Numbered from the stretch's first letter, positions 45,309 through 54,215 are shown. The stretch: 64,000 bases of DNA from Lewinellaceae bacterium (GCA_016711435.1 JADJSY010000016.1:69824-133823); one strand, 5' to 3'. Numbers and translations: made by a program. The notes: generated from the sequence alone by a model not told the origin.

Positions 45309-47348
45309 TTACATTTTTACAATTTTTTCAAAGTGCAATATCTTTTCTTCTTTATTTCTGTAAACCAGAATATATAGCCCATTTTGCAACGCTCGCAGGT
45401 CAAAAGTCGCTTCAAAGCCATTTATGGAAGATACCTCAATTCTTCTTCCGGTGATATCAGTTAATTCCAATGTGGCTCCCTGTTCAGGCGCCACGTCAAA
45501 AAAAATGTACAGTTCATCGTGGGCGGGATTGGGAAATACTACCCATGCCAGCGGTTGCCAGCGGTAGGGTCGGGCTTCGCAGGCTCCGGGCAAATAGGCA
45601 TCCATCCAGTGTAGCCGCTCGCTGATCCAGTATTTCATATTGCTGATTTCGGCTTCATAAGTTTTGGCGATGGGTTTTGGGTTGGGCCACAGGCCGCGTC
45701 CCATAATGGGATACAACTCGTAATGCCTGATCCTGGATTCTTCCAGCAAGGCGCTTAACGAATCAATGACTGAAAAGATATGCCGCTGCGATAAAACCGT
45801 TTGCCGTAATTCAAACCAGCGGCATTGAAGATGTTCCGCATAAACAGCGTCCTCCAGCAGCCTTTCCCACCAGAAAGGGACGCCATATTTTTCTCCATGA
45901 AAAGTCCATCCAGTGGGCAATTCGTTGTTAACATAGTTGGCATTGCGCCAGGCCAGGTTAAAGTCCCACAGCGGCCCGGCGAAGAGTCTGCCGCCATCCG
46001 AATCGCGCTGTTTATACAGGTGCCCGCTGAGGCGGTAAGCATCCACGTTTTTACAAACCTCATTGAATATAAAATGCTCTATAAAAGAATTCTCATCGGC
46101 AAAACGCCGCCAGCCCAGCGCAGGGTCTTCCCATTCGGGTAACAGGAGCGCTTGTTCGAAACTGTCGATATATGCCTGAATATAAGCCTTTTGTGCAGGT
46201 TGTATATCTTCCGCTTTGGGGTATACGTAGTTGAAATATACTTTGCCGCCTCCAGCCGGCCTGAAGCGGGAGTGCCAGCTGTCGGAGTCTCTTCGGTCAA
46301 CTTTTACGATATAGCCACCTGTGAGCGCATCGCCGGAAAGGTCTGATTTGCGCAGCCGCGCAACGTCGACACGTGCTGCTCCGCGTTTTATTTTTTCCAT
46401 TAAAGTATAAACCCCGAGATATGAACCGTTCAGCACCAATTCACAAAAACGTGCGCGCGGCACGTAGTCGTCGGAGGCTTCGTCGGCAAGGCATAACGTT
46501 AGCGCATTGCGCAGCAGGCTTTTATCCGAAAATGGCCCTTGCAGCACCCAGTCGGCGCCGGGGGGCATACCACAAAGGGAAGCGTCGAGGTCATCGCCGG
46601 CTGCATCGCGGGTTTCGATACCGTAAGATTGCTGCCAGAATGTTTTGCTGCTTGAGCCGTGCCATTCGATGCCGATTGCTCCGTTGTAGCCGTTAAAAGG
46701 GTCGCTGAGATGATTGCGCCCGCCCGCCGGCTGATACACGATACCCATCTGTGCGTTGATTTTCGGTTCGTCCCGGATGTGCTGACCGAAAGTGTTGATT
46801 GCAAGAATGGGCAAATCGCTGCTTTCCAGGCTGACGTTTGGAACGGCCGGTTCAGCGCCGAACGTGATGCTCCAGCTGTCGAGTATACCTTCATACGCTT
46901 CTCCATCGTATTCTTCTATCAGCAAGCGCCAGACGCCGTTGGGATTTTGACCGTTATTTACCACTCCGAGCGGTATAACAGGTTGATAGACATTGTTATA
47001 GGGTGGATGTTCCAATGGGAAATAATTTCCATTTTCGCCAAAACAGGTATGGTTCAACTCATCGGCATTGTCGCGGCCATTGAGGTGGGTCAGTTTGACC
47101 ATTGTCCCGTCCGGCGCGTATAAAGTGATAATCAAGTGGTCAATATCCCAATAACGGAGATTCAGACACACCAATTCCACACCAAAATTTTCCTGTCCGA
47201 TATGATCTGGTAAACCTGAAACAACAAGACTGGAAATCAGCGGCGCTTCATCCCGGACTGGCTCGCCCGGAATGGTAGTGAACGTTTGTGCGACAAAACG
47301 TGTTTGCGCTAAAAAAAGGCATAAAAAAGGAAGTATCAATCGAATCAT
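45309..47348 (-). CDS. CotH-kinase-like secreted protein with P-domain and T9SS sorting domain
   Basis: 679 residues with a signal peptide ending TRFVAQT. Residues 25-165 are a proprotein-convertase P-domain-like beta sandwich (LNLRYWDIDHLIITLYAPDG, NGVWRLLIEEYDGEAYEGILDSW). Residues about 185-590 match CotH-like kinase: IGIEWHGSSSKTFWQQSYGIE, WVLQGPFSDKSLLRNAL, CELVLNGSYLGVYTLMEKIKR, and the D-x-N of GPLWDFNLAWRN. The C-terminal 80 residues are a T9SS tail (WVVFPNPAHDELYIFFDV, LQNGLYILVYRNKEE). CotH proteins are atypical kinases; in spores they phosphorylate coat proteins. Secreted Bacteroidota versions have unknown targets. Confidence 0.9.
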   Translation of the reverse strand: MIRLILPFLCLFLAQTRFVAQTFTTIPGEPVRDEAPLISSLVVSGLPDHIGQENFGVELVCLNLRYWDIDHLIITLYAPDGTMVKLTHLNGRDNADELNHTCFGENGNYFPLEHPPYNNVYQPVIPLGVVNNGQNPNGVWRLLIEEYDGEAYEGILDSWSITFGAEPAVPNVSLESSDLPILAINTFGQHIRDEPKINAQMGIVYQPAGGRNHLSDPFNGYNGAIGIEWHGSSSKTFWQQSYGIETRDAAGDDLDASLCGMPPGADWVLQGPFSDKSLLRNALTLCLADEASDDYVPRARFCELVLNGSYLGVYTLMEKIKRGAARVDVARLRKSDLSGDALTGGYIVKVDRRDSDSWHSRFRPAGGGKVYFNYVYPKAEDIQPAQKAYIQAYIDSFEQALLLPEWEDPALGWRRFADENSFIEHFIFNEVCKNVDAYRLSGHLYKQRDSDGGRLFAGPLWDFNLAWRNANYVNNELPTGWTFHGEKYGVPFWWERLLEDAVYAEHLQCRWFELRQTVLSQRHIFSVIDSLSALLEESRIRHYELYPIMGRGLWPNPKPIAKTYEAEISNMKYWISERLHWMDAYLPGACEARPYRWQPLAWVVFPNPAHDELYIFFDVAPEQGATLELTDITGRRIEVSSINGFEATFDLRALQNGLYILVYRNKEEKILHFEKIVKM

Positions 47349-47569
47349 AACTACGGATGTGAGGGAACAATGCCTGCGAAGTTAGGCACGCTGTTATCCG
47401 GTCATGCTACATCGGGAAAGGCTTTTGGGCGAACGGGGAAAAAAGGTGGCTGAATCTGGAAGAATAGCACTCGGAGGAGCGAGGAGAAAGGAGTTTTCCG
47501 TGGATAGGACTTATGAAGCCTCCTATTTTCGTACCTGGTTTCATCACTTATCCGTTCCATTCGTCCACG

Positions 47570-48985
47570 TTACATCACCAAATTCCCCAGTCGCTTCAAG
47601 CCCATTTCAATCGCACTCGTATACGGCGCACCGAAACCGATGCGGATACAATGTGCAAACTGGTCGGACAAGCTGAAAAGCTGGCCCGGGGCAATGGCAA
47701 TCTGTTGTCGCCGGGCACGGCGGTATACATCCAGGGCATTCACTTTCCGGGGCAATTCGATCCAAAGTACATAACCGCCCTGCGGCCTGGAGAGGCGGGT
47801 GCCCTCGGGGAAAAAGGTGGCAATAGCCTGGGAATAACGCAGGCATTGGGTATGCAGGGCTTTGCGCAAATGCCGCAAGTGGAGGTCGAACCTGCCGGTT
47901 TCACAAAACAGGGAAAGGGCTTCCTGGGTGGGTGTAGCGGTAGATAAACTATGCGTCAGTTTAAGTTGCCGCACCCGGCTCAGGAATTTTCCCGGCAGGC
48001 ACCAACCCACGCGGTATCCTGGCGCCAGGGCTTTGGAAAAAGAACTGCAATACAGTACCATTCCCTGCCGGTCAAAACTTTTGCAACTGCGCGGACGTGT
48101 TTTCCCAAAATACATCTCCCCGTAAATATCGTCCTCGACCAGCGGAATCCCGGCATCGGCCAGTAAACCGACCAGTTCTTTTTTCGCCGCATCTGGCATC
48201 ACAGACCCGACCGGGTTGTTGAAATTCGGGATAAAAAGGCAGGCTGCTATGCGCCCGTTTTGAACGGCTGTTTTCAGATAATCCAGATCGATGCCTGTTT
48301 CCGGGTCGACAGGTATTTCCAGCGCATGCAGGTGCAGCGATTTGAGCAGGTTAAAAATGCCAAAATAGGTCGGCGACTCGATGGCCACCGTATCGCCCGG
48401 ACGGGTCACGGCCTGCAGGCAGATCGACAAAGCCTCCATGCAGCCGTTGGTGATCACCACCTCGTCACTGCCAGGTTTGCCGCCCCACTTAAATGACAGT
48501 CGTGCCACCTGCCGCCGCAGGTTTTCACTGCCACTGGCGTCGGCGTACAGCAGGCAACTGCTTGGGCTGCGGCGCAAGGCTTCCAGCAGGCATTTGTTGA
48601 GTTTGGCAGAAGGCAACAAACTAATATCCGGCGCGGCCAGCGAAAACTGCATCACGCCCGATTCCGACATTTTTTCATATACCTCGGAGATCATTTCTTC
48701 TACCGACCATTGGCGGTTGGGTTCGGGGTCGGCGGCAAAACGCGGCGCTGCAGATTTTGGTAAAAAACGCACATAATACCCCGATTTTGCACGCGCCTCT
48801 ACCAATCCTTTACTTTCCAGGGCAGCATAGGCCTTGAAAGCAGTGCTGTGGCTGACGCCTTGTTCTCTGCACAAAGTTCTGACAGACAATAACTTGTCTC
48901 CTGATTTCAGTACACCGTTTTCAATCATGCTTTCGAGACGATCCGCCACCTGGTGGTACAAAAAATCTTCTTCCAGTAATCGCAT
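47570..48985 (-). CDS. MocR-type regulator: GntR DNA-binding domain fused to aminotransferase
   Basis: 471 residues from the ATG of MRLLEEDFLYHQVADRLESM; the upstream 90 codons of open frame overlap the divergent gene and are rejected. Residues 5-75 form a GntR winged helix (GDKLLSVRTLCREQGVSHSTAFKAYAALESKGLVEARAKSGYYV). Residues 110-465 are a class I aminotransferase fold with VITNGCMEALSICLQ, FIPNFNNPVGSVMP, VEDDIYGEMYFG and the PLP-binding Lys in YCSSFSKALAPGYRVGW. MocR proteins usually sense PLP or an amino compound and control a divergent gene, here the acetyltransferase at 49079. An aminotransferase enzyme role is less likely given the DNA-binding domain. Confidence 0.92.
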   Translation of the reverse strand: MRLLEEDFLYHQVADRLESMIENGVLKSGDKLLSVRTLCREQGVSHSTAFKAYAALESKGLVEARAKSGYYVRFLPKSAAPRFAADPEPNRQWSVEEMISEVYEKMSESGVMQFSLAAPDISLLPSAKLNKCLLEALRRSPSSCLLYADASGSENLRRQVARLSFKWGGKPGSDEVVITNGCMEALSICLQAVTRPGDTVAIESPTYFGIFNLLKSLHLHALEIPVDPETGIDLDYLKTAVQNGRIAACLFIPNFNNPVGSVMPDAAKKELVGLLADAGIPLVEDDIYGEMYFGKTRPRSCKSFDRQGMVLYCSSFSKALAPGYRVGWCLPGKFLSRVRQLKLTHSLSTATPTQEALSLFCETGRFDLHLRHLRKALHTQCLRYSQAIATFFPEGTRLSRPQGGYVLWIELPRKVNALDVYRRARRQQIAIAPGQLFSLSDQFAHCIRIGFGAPYTSAIEMGLKRLGNLVM

Positions 48986-49050
48986 ATTGCAATCTGTTAT
49001 GCTTAAAAAATAAAAAACTGCATCTGTTTTTGAACGGGCAAAACTATGAC

Positions 49051-49059
49051 CTTTGCAGT
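49051..49059 (+). promoter_or_regulatory. Probable promoter element of the acetyltransferase gene
   Basis: CTTTGCAG preceded by TATGAC resembles the Bacteroidota -7 region, and TTTTTG lies about 17 nt upstream. It lies 20 nt before the ATG, in the 93-nt divergent space with the MocR gene where that regulator would bind. Confidence 0.4.
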
Positions 49060-49078
49060 TCCAAACAAAAAGAACGCT

Positions 49079-49585
49079 ATGAAAATGACTGACAAAGCAA
49101 GCCCAGAAAAATTGGACACAGAGCAACCCGTTGAAATCAGAGACTGGGAGCCCGCGTTTAGAGAGGCCTTTTTCCAACTGAACAAAGCCTGGATCGAAGT
49201 GGATTTTCCCCTGGAGCCACTCGATATTGCGGTACTCAGCAACCCCGAAGATCATATCCTTAACAAAGGTGGCGCCATTGTGGCAGCATTGATCGGTACG
49301 GAAGTTGTCGGTGTAGTGGCTTTGCGTCCATTTAAAGAAAACAGCATGGAACTCACCAAAATGGCCGTAGATACCCGCTGGCGGGGTCGCGGTATTGGCG
49401 AAAAACTGATGTACGCGATACTCCGGGTGGCACAGGAAAAAGGGGTTCCCAGGGTAGTGCTTTTTTCCAACTCCAACACCGCTGCCGCAGCTGTCAGGCT
49501 GTATTTCAAAGTGGGTTTTAAAGAAATTCCGCTGGAAGCCGGCGTTTACGACAGAGCCAATATAAAGATGGAATATATATTGTGA
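49079..49585 (+). CDS. GNAT-family N-acetyltransferase divergent from MocR
   Basis: 168 residues from the ATG of MKMTDKASPEKL; a GTG/ATG 33 nt upstream overlaps the promoter. The GNAT fold is clear: KAWIEVDFPLEPLDIAVLSNP, GGAIVAALIGTEVVGVVALRP, MAVDTRWRGRGIGEKLMYAIL (acetyl-CoA loop R-G-R-G-I-G) and GVPRVVLFSNSNTAAAAVRLYFKVGF. Substrate unknown. Pairing with a divergent MocR regulator suggests amino-acid or amine acetylation under its control, which is inference. SR1 copy c begins right after the stop. Confidence 0.88.
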   Translation: MKMTDKASPEKLDTEQPVEIRDWEPAFREAFFQLNKAWIEVDFPLEPLDIAVLSNPEDHILNKGGAIVAALIGTEVVGVVALRPFKENSMELTKMAVDTRWRGRGIGEKLMYAILRVAQEKGVPRVVLFSNSNTAAAAVRLYFKVGFKEIPLEAGVYDRANIKMEYIL

Positions 49586-49924
49586 ATCGTGAGTCGTGAG
49601 TCGTGAGAGGCTTCCCCTTTGGCATTTGATGGTATTTTGGATTGGTTTTTCAGGCCTGTAATCGTGAATCGTGTTTAGTGTGTGGTGTTTAGTGTTTCGA
49701 GGGCTTCGCGTTTGGCGTTTGTGGAAATTCGACCAAAATATTTACTGTTGCCAAACGCGAAGCCCCTAAACACTAAACACCACACACTAAACACGATTCA
49801 CGATTACAGGCCTGAAAAACCAATCCAAAGCCAATAGAGCAGCCAAACGGGATGCCTCTCACCTCTCACCTCTCACCTCTCACCTCTCACCTCTCACCTC
49901 TCACCTCTCACCTCTCACCTCTAA
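49586..49924. repeat. SR1 palindromic element, copy c, with nine CCTCTCA heptamers
   Basis: Left arm starts with GTGAGTCGTGAGTCGTGAGAGG. The mid arms are TTCAGGCCTGTAATCGTGAA with the complement at 49796-49816. The core arms are GGCTTCGCGTTTGGC and CCAAACGCGAAGCC, and the loop is 49714-49752. The right end is nine perfect CCTCTCA units (49855-49917), then CCTCTAAC and the ATG of the next gene. The loop is inverted relative to copies b and d. Confidence 0.92.
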
Positions 49925-49925
49925 C

Positions 49926-50345
49926 ATGACCATACATCTCGCCAAAACCCCCGAAGACATTGCCAAATGCACCCGTGCCATGCTCGAACTGCGCCCGCAT
50001 GTGGCTGCTGAATCATTCGTCCCTTTGGTGCAGCAAATGATGCAGGAAGGTTATCAACTTGCCTTTATTGAAGAAAATGGAGAAGCTGTTGCCGTCATTG
50101 GTTTCCGGTACCTCCAGTTTCTGTTTTGCGGCAAACATTTTTATATCGACGACCTGAGCACCCTGCCGGAAGCAAGGGGCAAAGGTTACGGTGGTATGTT
50201 GCTCGATTATGTAGCCGAACTTGCCCGCGCAGCCGGTTATGATGTCATCACGCTCGATTCGGGGCATCAGCGGCATACGGCGCATCGCCTGTACCTGAAT
50301 AAAGGATTTTCTATTTCCAGCCATCATTTTACCAAAAAAATGTGA
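49926..50345 (+). CDS. GNAT-family N-acetyltransferase bracketed by two SR1 palindromes
   Basis: 139 residues. MTIHLAKTPEDIAKCTRAML is the usual GNAT start; LELRPHVAAESFVPLVQQM follows; YIDDLSTLPEARGKGYGGMLLDYVAELAR holds the acetyl-CoA loop R-G-K-G-Y-G; GYDVITLDSGHQRHTAHRLYLNKGFSISSHHF is the conserved end. The substrate is unknown. The gene starts 1 nt after CCTCTAAC, the end of the CCTCTCA array. Its stop is followed by another SR1 element. It is thus a single gene between two large related palindromes. No other promoter sequence is visible outside the repeat, so expression must come from within it or from upstream. Confidence 0.88.
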   Translation: MTIHLAKTPEDIAKCTRAMLELRPHVAAESFVPLVQQMMQEGYQLAFIEENGEAVAVIGFRYLQFLFCGKHFYIDDLSTLPEARGKGYGGMLLDYVAELARAAGYDVITLDSGHQRHTAHRLYLNKGFSISSHHFTKKM

Positions 50346-50622
50346 GTGGTGAGAGGCGTTCCCTTTGGCTGCTCTATTGGCTTTGGATTGGTTTTCAGGC
50401 CTGTAATCGTGAATCGTATTAAGGTGTGGTGTTTAGTGTTTCCGAGGGCTTCGCGTTTGGCAACAGTAAATATCTTGGTCGAATTTCCACAAACGCCAAA
50501 CGCGAAGCCCCCGAAACACTAAACACCACACACTAAATACGATTCACCATTACAGGCCTGAAAACCAATCCAAGCCAACAAACCAGCCAAAGGGACGCTC
50601 CACTCACGACTCACTACTCACG
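50343..50622. repeat. SR1 palindromic element, copy d
   Basis: GTGAGAGGCGTTCCCTTTGG at the left pairs with CCAAAGGGACGCTCCACTCAC at the right. The mid arms are TTTTCAGGCCTGTAATCGTG and its complement, and the core arms are GCTTCGCGTTTGG and CCAAACGCGAAGC. The loop 50459-50497 is the reverse complement of the copy c loop, apart from one or two bases. Confidence 0.92.
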
Positions 50623-50624
50623 CT

Positions 50625-51425
50625 ATGAAACTACCCATCTATCAGGTCGACGCCTTTACCGACCACCTGTTTGGCGGAAACCCTGCCGCAGTTGTACCGC
50701 TTCAAATCTGGCTGCCCGATGAAACCATGCAATTGATCGCCCGCGAAAACAACCTGGCCGAAACGGCTTTTTTTGTACCACTCGAAGGCCCCGACCAGTT
50801 TCATATTCGATGGTTCACGCCTACGATCGAGGTACAGTTGTGCGGACATGCGACGCTTGCTACGGCATACGTGGTGTTTAACTGCCTGAAAATCAATCAG
50901 TCAGATCAGGTTTCTTTTCAAAGCAAAAGCGGCTGGCTGCTGGTAAGCCGCAGAGACGATTTGCTGACACTTGACTTCCCTGTCGATCATCTTAAATCGG
51001 CCGTACTGCCGGAAGCCGCTCGGGAAGGGTTCAATATTTTGCCGGAAGCAGTCTGGATGGGCCGGGAAGATTATCTGCTCCTCTATCGCAGCGAAGCGGA
51101 AGTACTGGCACTGCAACCCGATTTTCGCAGCCTGGCCAAAGAACCTGTTCGCGGATTTATCGCAACTGCGCCCGGCGATCATTCCGATTTTGTATCGCGC
51201 TGTTTTTTCCCCGCATCCGGTATCGACGAAGACCCGGTGACCGGTTCGGCGCATACCACGCTCACCCCGTTTTGGGCGGAAAAAACAGGTAAAACCACTT
51301 TTTCCGCCATCCAGGTCTCCGAGCGCCGCGGTTATTTGCAATGCAGCCTGGAAGGAGAACGGGTGCTGATTGCGGGCAAGGGGAAGTTGTATTTGGAAGG
51401 ACATTTTTTTAGAGGTGAGAAGTAA
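50625..51425 (+). CDS. PhzF-family isomerase-like protein
   Basis: 266 residues. YQVDAFTDHLFGGNPAAVVPL, MQLIARENNLAETAFFVP, IRWFTPTIEVQLCGHATLATAYVVF and GIDEDPVTGSAHTTLTPFWAEK are the family's conserved stretches, including the catalytic Glu in NLAET and the GHATLA and DPVTGSAH loops. The fold is diaminopimelate-epimerase-like. Known members isomerise small acids, as in phenazine synthesis, but no phenazine genes are near, so the substrate is unknown. The final residues (FFRGEK) are encoded by a GTGAGAAG word of the SR1 type. The ATG is 3 nt after SR1 copy d. Confidence 0.93.
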   Translation: MKLPIYQVDAFTDHLFGGNPAAVVPLQIWLPDETMQLIARENNLAETAFFVPLEGPDQFHIRWFTPTIEVQLCGHATLATAYVVFNCLKINQSDQVSFQSKSGWLLVSRRDDLLTLDFPVDHLKSAVLPEAAREGFNILPEAVWMGREDYLLLYRSEAEVLALQPDFRSLAKEPVRGFIATAPGDHSDFVSRCFFPASGIDEDPVTGSAHTTLTPFWAEKTGKTTFSAIQVSERRGYLQCSLEGERVLIAGKGKLYLEGHFFRGEK

Positions 51426-51609
51426 ACAGTCCGGTCAGTGTCAAGTGCAAGTGCGAAGTGCAAGTGCGAAGTCCGTAGAGTACACCGTTTCACTTTTGGG
51501 AAACCCAAGTTTGAAACGGTGTACTCTACGGACTTGCACTTCTCTGACTTCGCACTGACACTTCGCACTTGTAACGGACTTCGGACTAATGACTTCGCAC
51601 TTCGGACTG
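51426..51609. repeat. SR2 palindrome, copy 3
   Basis: GCGAAGTCCGTAGAGTACACCG pairs with CGGTGTACTCTACGGACTT across TTTTGGGAAACCCAA. The arms extend through AAGTGCAAGTGCGAAGT words and their complements. It overlaps the end of the kefC gene, giving its last codons and stop. Confidence 0.88.
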
Positions 51610-53478
51610 TTTTATCACCTCCCTTACATGTTCGCTATCCCAGCTCTGGTCGTTCATTTCGCTGTGGATATTGAGGTCATTCAGGAGCAGTTGTTCTTCC
51701 CATTCGATTTCTTCTTTCACCGAGAGGATATATTCTTTCAAATCGTGCCGTTTGGCGGCGAGTTTGACGAGCGCTTTTTCGTCGTACTGGATAAATTTCT
51801 GTCCCTGGCGGTTGGCTGTGTATTTTCTGAAACCTAAGTGAACCAACGCATCCACGCCGAGATGTACTGCCGTGTAGAGCGTTTCGCGGTAAACGTCATG
51901 GACGCCCATATCCATCAGTTCGTATGCATCATTGCGGTTTCTGGCGCGTGCCATGATCTTCAAATGCGGGAAATGTTCGCGCACCCGGCTGATCAGAAAG
52001 TTATTGGTCTCCGGTGAATCAATGGCGGCGATCAGTAAAGTGGCCTCTTCCAGACCGGCTGATTTGAGCAGTTCGAGTCGGGTAGCATCGCCGTAATAGA
52101 CTTTGAAACCCATATTGCGCAACAATTCCACCCGATCGGGGTCACTGTCGACGATAGTGGCCTCGATTCCGTTGGCGCGCAGCAGTCGACCGATGGTGTT
52201 GCCGAAATGTCCGAAACCCGCCAGGATCACCTTGTTGCGCTGGTCGATGGTGTCGGCTTCGGGTTTGTCGGCCGCTTTGGGTATTCCGAAATAAGGCAGA
52301 ATCCATTTGTCGTTGATCAGGAGCAGAAACGGGGTGGTAGCCATGGTAATCGCTACGACAGCCATCAATTTGGCATTCATGGCCGGATCTATGATGTTGA
52401 TCTGTCCGATAAAAGAGAGCAGAACGAAGCCGAATTCACCGATCTGGCTCAGGCCGAGTGAAAAAAGCAGGTTCTGATCGCGCCCCATTTTGCTGAAACG
52501 CCCGATAACGAACAATACAACAAATTTCACTGCCAAGACCAGCGCCGCCAGCATAGCAATGGTTACCGGGTCGTTTTTGATTTGATTAAAGTCGATCGTA
52601 GAGCCCACACTCACAAAAAACAGACCCAGCAGCAGGCCCTTAAACGGTTCGACATTACTTTCCAGTTCATGCCTGAATTCGCTGTTCGCCAGCACCACGC
52701 CTGCCAAAAAAGCGCCGAGTGCGGGACTCAGCCCTACCACCTGCATGAGCGTGGCCACGCCGATGACGACAAACAACGAAGAGGCCGTCAGGAGTTCCCG
52801 CAGCCCCGATTTGGATACATAACGGAGAAAAGGCACCACCAAAAAACGCCCCGCCAATAATATCAGGCCTACTGCCAGCACCACAGAGAGGCCCTGCAAC
52901 CACGCCGGCTGCCCTTCCATTAAGGAACCATGCGCATCGGTCTGCGTGGTCGCCGGATCGATATTTCCCAAAAGAGGCAGCAATGCCAGAATAGGAATCA
53001 CTGCAATATCTTGAAACAACAACACGGAAAAGGAGGCCTCTCCGGCGGTAGAGCGGGATAACTGTTTTTCTTTCAGGGTTTGTAACACGATGGCTGTGGA
53101 TGACATGGAAAAAGCCAGCGCAATCGCCAGCGCACTTTGCCAGGACCATTGCAGCGTCAGCATGATCGGAAACAGCAACAGGGTAGTTCCCAGCATTTGA
53201 GAAAGTCCCAGCCCGGTGATGGATTTGCGCATTTCCCAGAACGCCTTCGGGTCCAATTCCAGGCCGATCAGGAACAACATCATGACCACGCCGAATTCGG
53301 CGGCGTGCATCAGATCCTGGCCGTTTTCGCCCACAAAACCAAGCCCGAACGGCCCAATGATGATGCCCGCCAGCAAATATCCAATGATAGAACTCAGGCC
53401 TAATTTTTTAGCAAAAGGCACAAAAACAATGGCTGCACCGATAAAAACCAGTGCCTGTATCAAAAAAGAACTACTCAT
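51586..53478 (-). CDS. kefC: Monovalent cation:proton antiporter, KefB/KefC type
   Basis: Exchanges K+ (or Na+) for H+ across the inner membrane. 630 aa. Residues 1-385 carry about 12 transmembrane segments of the CPA2 fold (IIGYLLAGIIIGPFGLGFVG, ALAIALAFSMSSTAIVLQTL, GLSPALGAFLAGVVLANSEFRHELE). Residues about 400-520 are a Rossmann TrkA-N domain (VILAGFGHFGNTIGRLLRAN, VDSDPDRVELLRNMGFKVYYGD). GFGHFG is the dinucleotide loop, and HELESNVEPFKGLLLGLFF is typical of Kef. It overlaps the flavodoxin-like gene by 4 nt, as in kefFC. The last residues (QSEVRSH) are encoded by SR2 repeat DNA. Whether gating is by glutathione in this phylum is unknown. Confidence 0.93.
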   Translation of the reverse strand: MSSSFLIQALVFIGAAIVFVPFAKKLGLSSIIGYLLAGIIIGPFGLGFVGENGQDLMHAAEFGVVMMLFLIGLELDPKAFWEMRKSITGLGLSQMLGTTLLLFPIMLTLQWSWQSALAIALAFSMSSTAIVLQTLKEKQLSRSTAGEASFSVLLFQDIAVIPILALLPLLGNIDPATTQTDAHGSLMEGQPAWLQGLSVVLAVGLILLAGRFLVVPFLRYVSKSGLRELLTASSLFVVIGVATLMQVVGLSPALGAFLAGVVLANSEFRHELESNVEPFKGLLLGLFFVSVGSTIDFNQIKNDPVTIAMLAALVLAVKFVVLFVIGRFSKMGRDQNLLFSLGLSQIGEFGFVLLSFIGQINIIDPAMNAKLMAVVAITMATTPFLLLINDKWILPYFGIPKAADKPEADTIDQRNKVILAGFGHFGNTIGRLLRANGIEATIVDSDPDRVELLRNMGFKVYYGDATRLELLKSAGLEEATLLIAAIDSPETNNFLISRVREHFPHLKIMARARNRNDAYELMDMGVHDVYRETLYTAVHLGVDALVHLGFRKYTANRQGQKFIQYDEKALVKLAAKRHDLKEYILSVKEEIEWEEQLLLNDLNIHSEMNDQSWDSEHVREVIKQSEVRSH

Positions 53479-54080
53479 AAGGCTGCTCTGGTGGCTAAAA
53501 AGTGATGTATGGTAGGGTATTGCGCCCAGTCGGTGGCTGAATGGTCATCCGAATGCAGGCTATCTAGCAGTTCGCCCAGCGCCACACGAAAAACCAGTAG
53601 CGTGGCCTCATCGAGGCGATGTGTGCCATGCACCACAAAAGGCGGCAAATACTGCATCTTACAGAGTCGGGCGGTTTGTTCAAAAGGGCGTAAAAACTCC
53701 TGAATCGTGTAGCGGTTGCTACCGTCATGCTGATACACCGCTTCCGAACCGCCCGAAGTGATGACCTGGATCAGTTTTTTGCCCCGCAAAGCCGTGCCGC
53801 CGGGGCCATAAGCCCAGCCGACCGTCAGCACCATATCGATCCACTGTTTGAGCAAAGGCGGACAACTGTACCAATACAAGGGGTGGTGCCAAATGATAAT
53901 GTCGTGTTCGAGTAGCAACTGTTGTTCCCGTTCAATATCGACGTCAAAGAGTGGGTATTCTTCGTACAGGTCGTGAAAAGTACAGGCCCCATGTTGCTGG
54001 TAAGCCGAAATCAGCGCCTTGTTGGCGCGCGAGCGTTCGAGCAGGGGATGGGCAAAAAGAACAAGTATTTTACCGGCCAT
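53475..54080 (-). CDS. kefF: Flavodoxin-like NAD(P)H oxidoreductase, KefF-type regulator
   Basis: 201 residues of the NQO1/MdaB flavoprotein fold. ILVLFAHPLLERSRANKALI is the FMN/FAD phosphate loop. DIIIWHHPLYWYSCPPLLKQWIDMVL is the family signature with P-L-Y-W-Y. GWAYGPGGTALRGKK and ITSGGSEAVYQHDG line the flavin site. KefF in E. coli activates KefC and reduces quinones. The 4-nt overlap with kefC and the gene order support that pairing. The last residues overlap the kefC start. Confidence 0.92.
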   Translation of the reverse strand: MAGKILVLFAHPLLERSRANKALISAYQQHGACTFHDLYEEYPLFDVDIEREQQLLLEHDIIIWHHPLYWYSCPPLLKQWIDMVLTVGWAYGPGGTALRGKKLIQVITSGGSEAVYQHDGSNRYTIQEFLRPFEQTARLCKMQYLPPFVVHGTHRLDEATLLVFRVALGELLDSLHSDDHSATDWAQYPTIHHFLATRAAL

Positions 54081-54082
54081 GT

Positions 54083-54140
54083 GTAGTTATCCGTTATTAG
54101 TTATTGGTTATCAGGGTTGATAATCAAGCATTTGCAAAGA
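54083..54140. repeat. SR5 repeat copy upstream of kefF
   Basis: GTTATTAGTTATTGGTTATCA, GGTTGATAATCAAGCATTTGC and AAAGAATTTAATCC. It matches in reverse the segment 60640-60697. Confidence 0.8.
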
Positions 54141-54215
54141 ATTTAATCCAATTTTTTTTGTTTACTTCGCGCCACCGGGTTTTGTGCACAGGCTTAGCCG
54201 AGAGCTTGTGTCAAA

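Noticed and set aside
49586..50622. SR1 elements as a CRISPR array
   Set aside because: The copies are long palindromes with no regular short repeats separated by unique spacers, and no cas gene is nearby.
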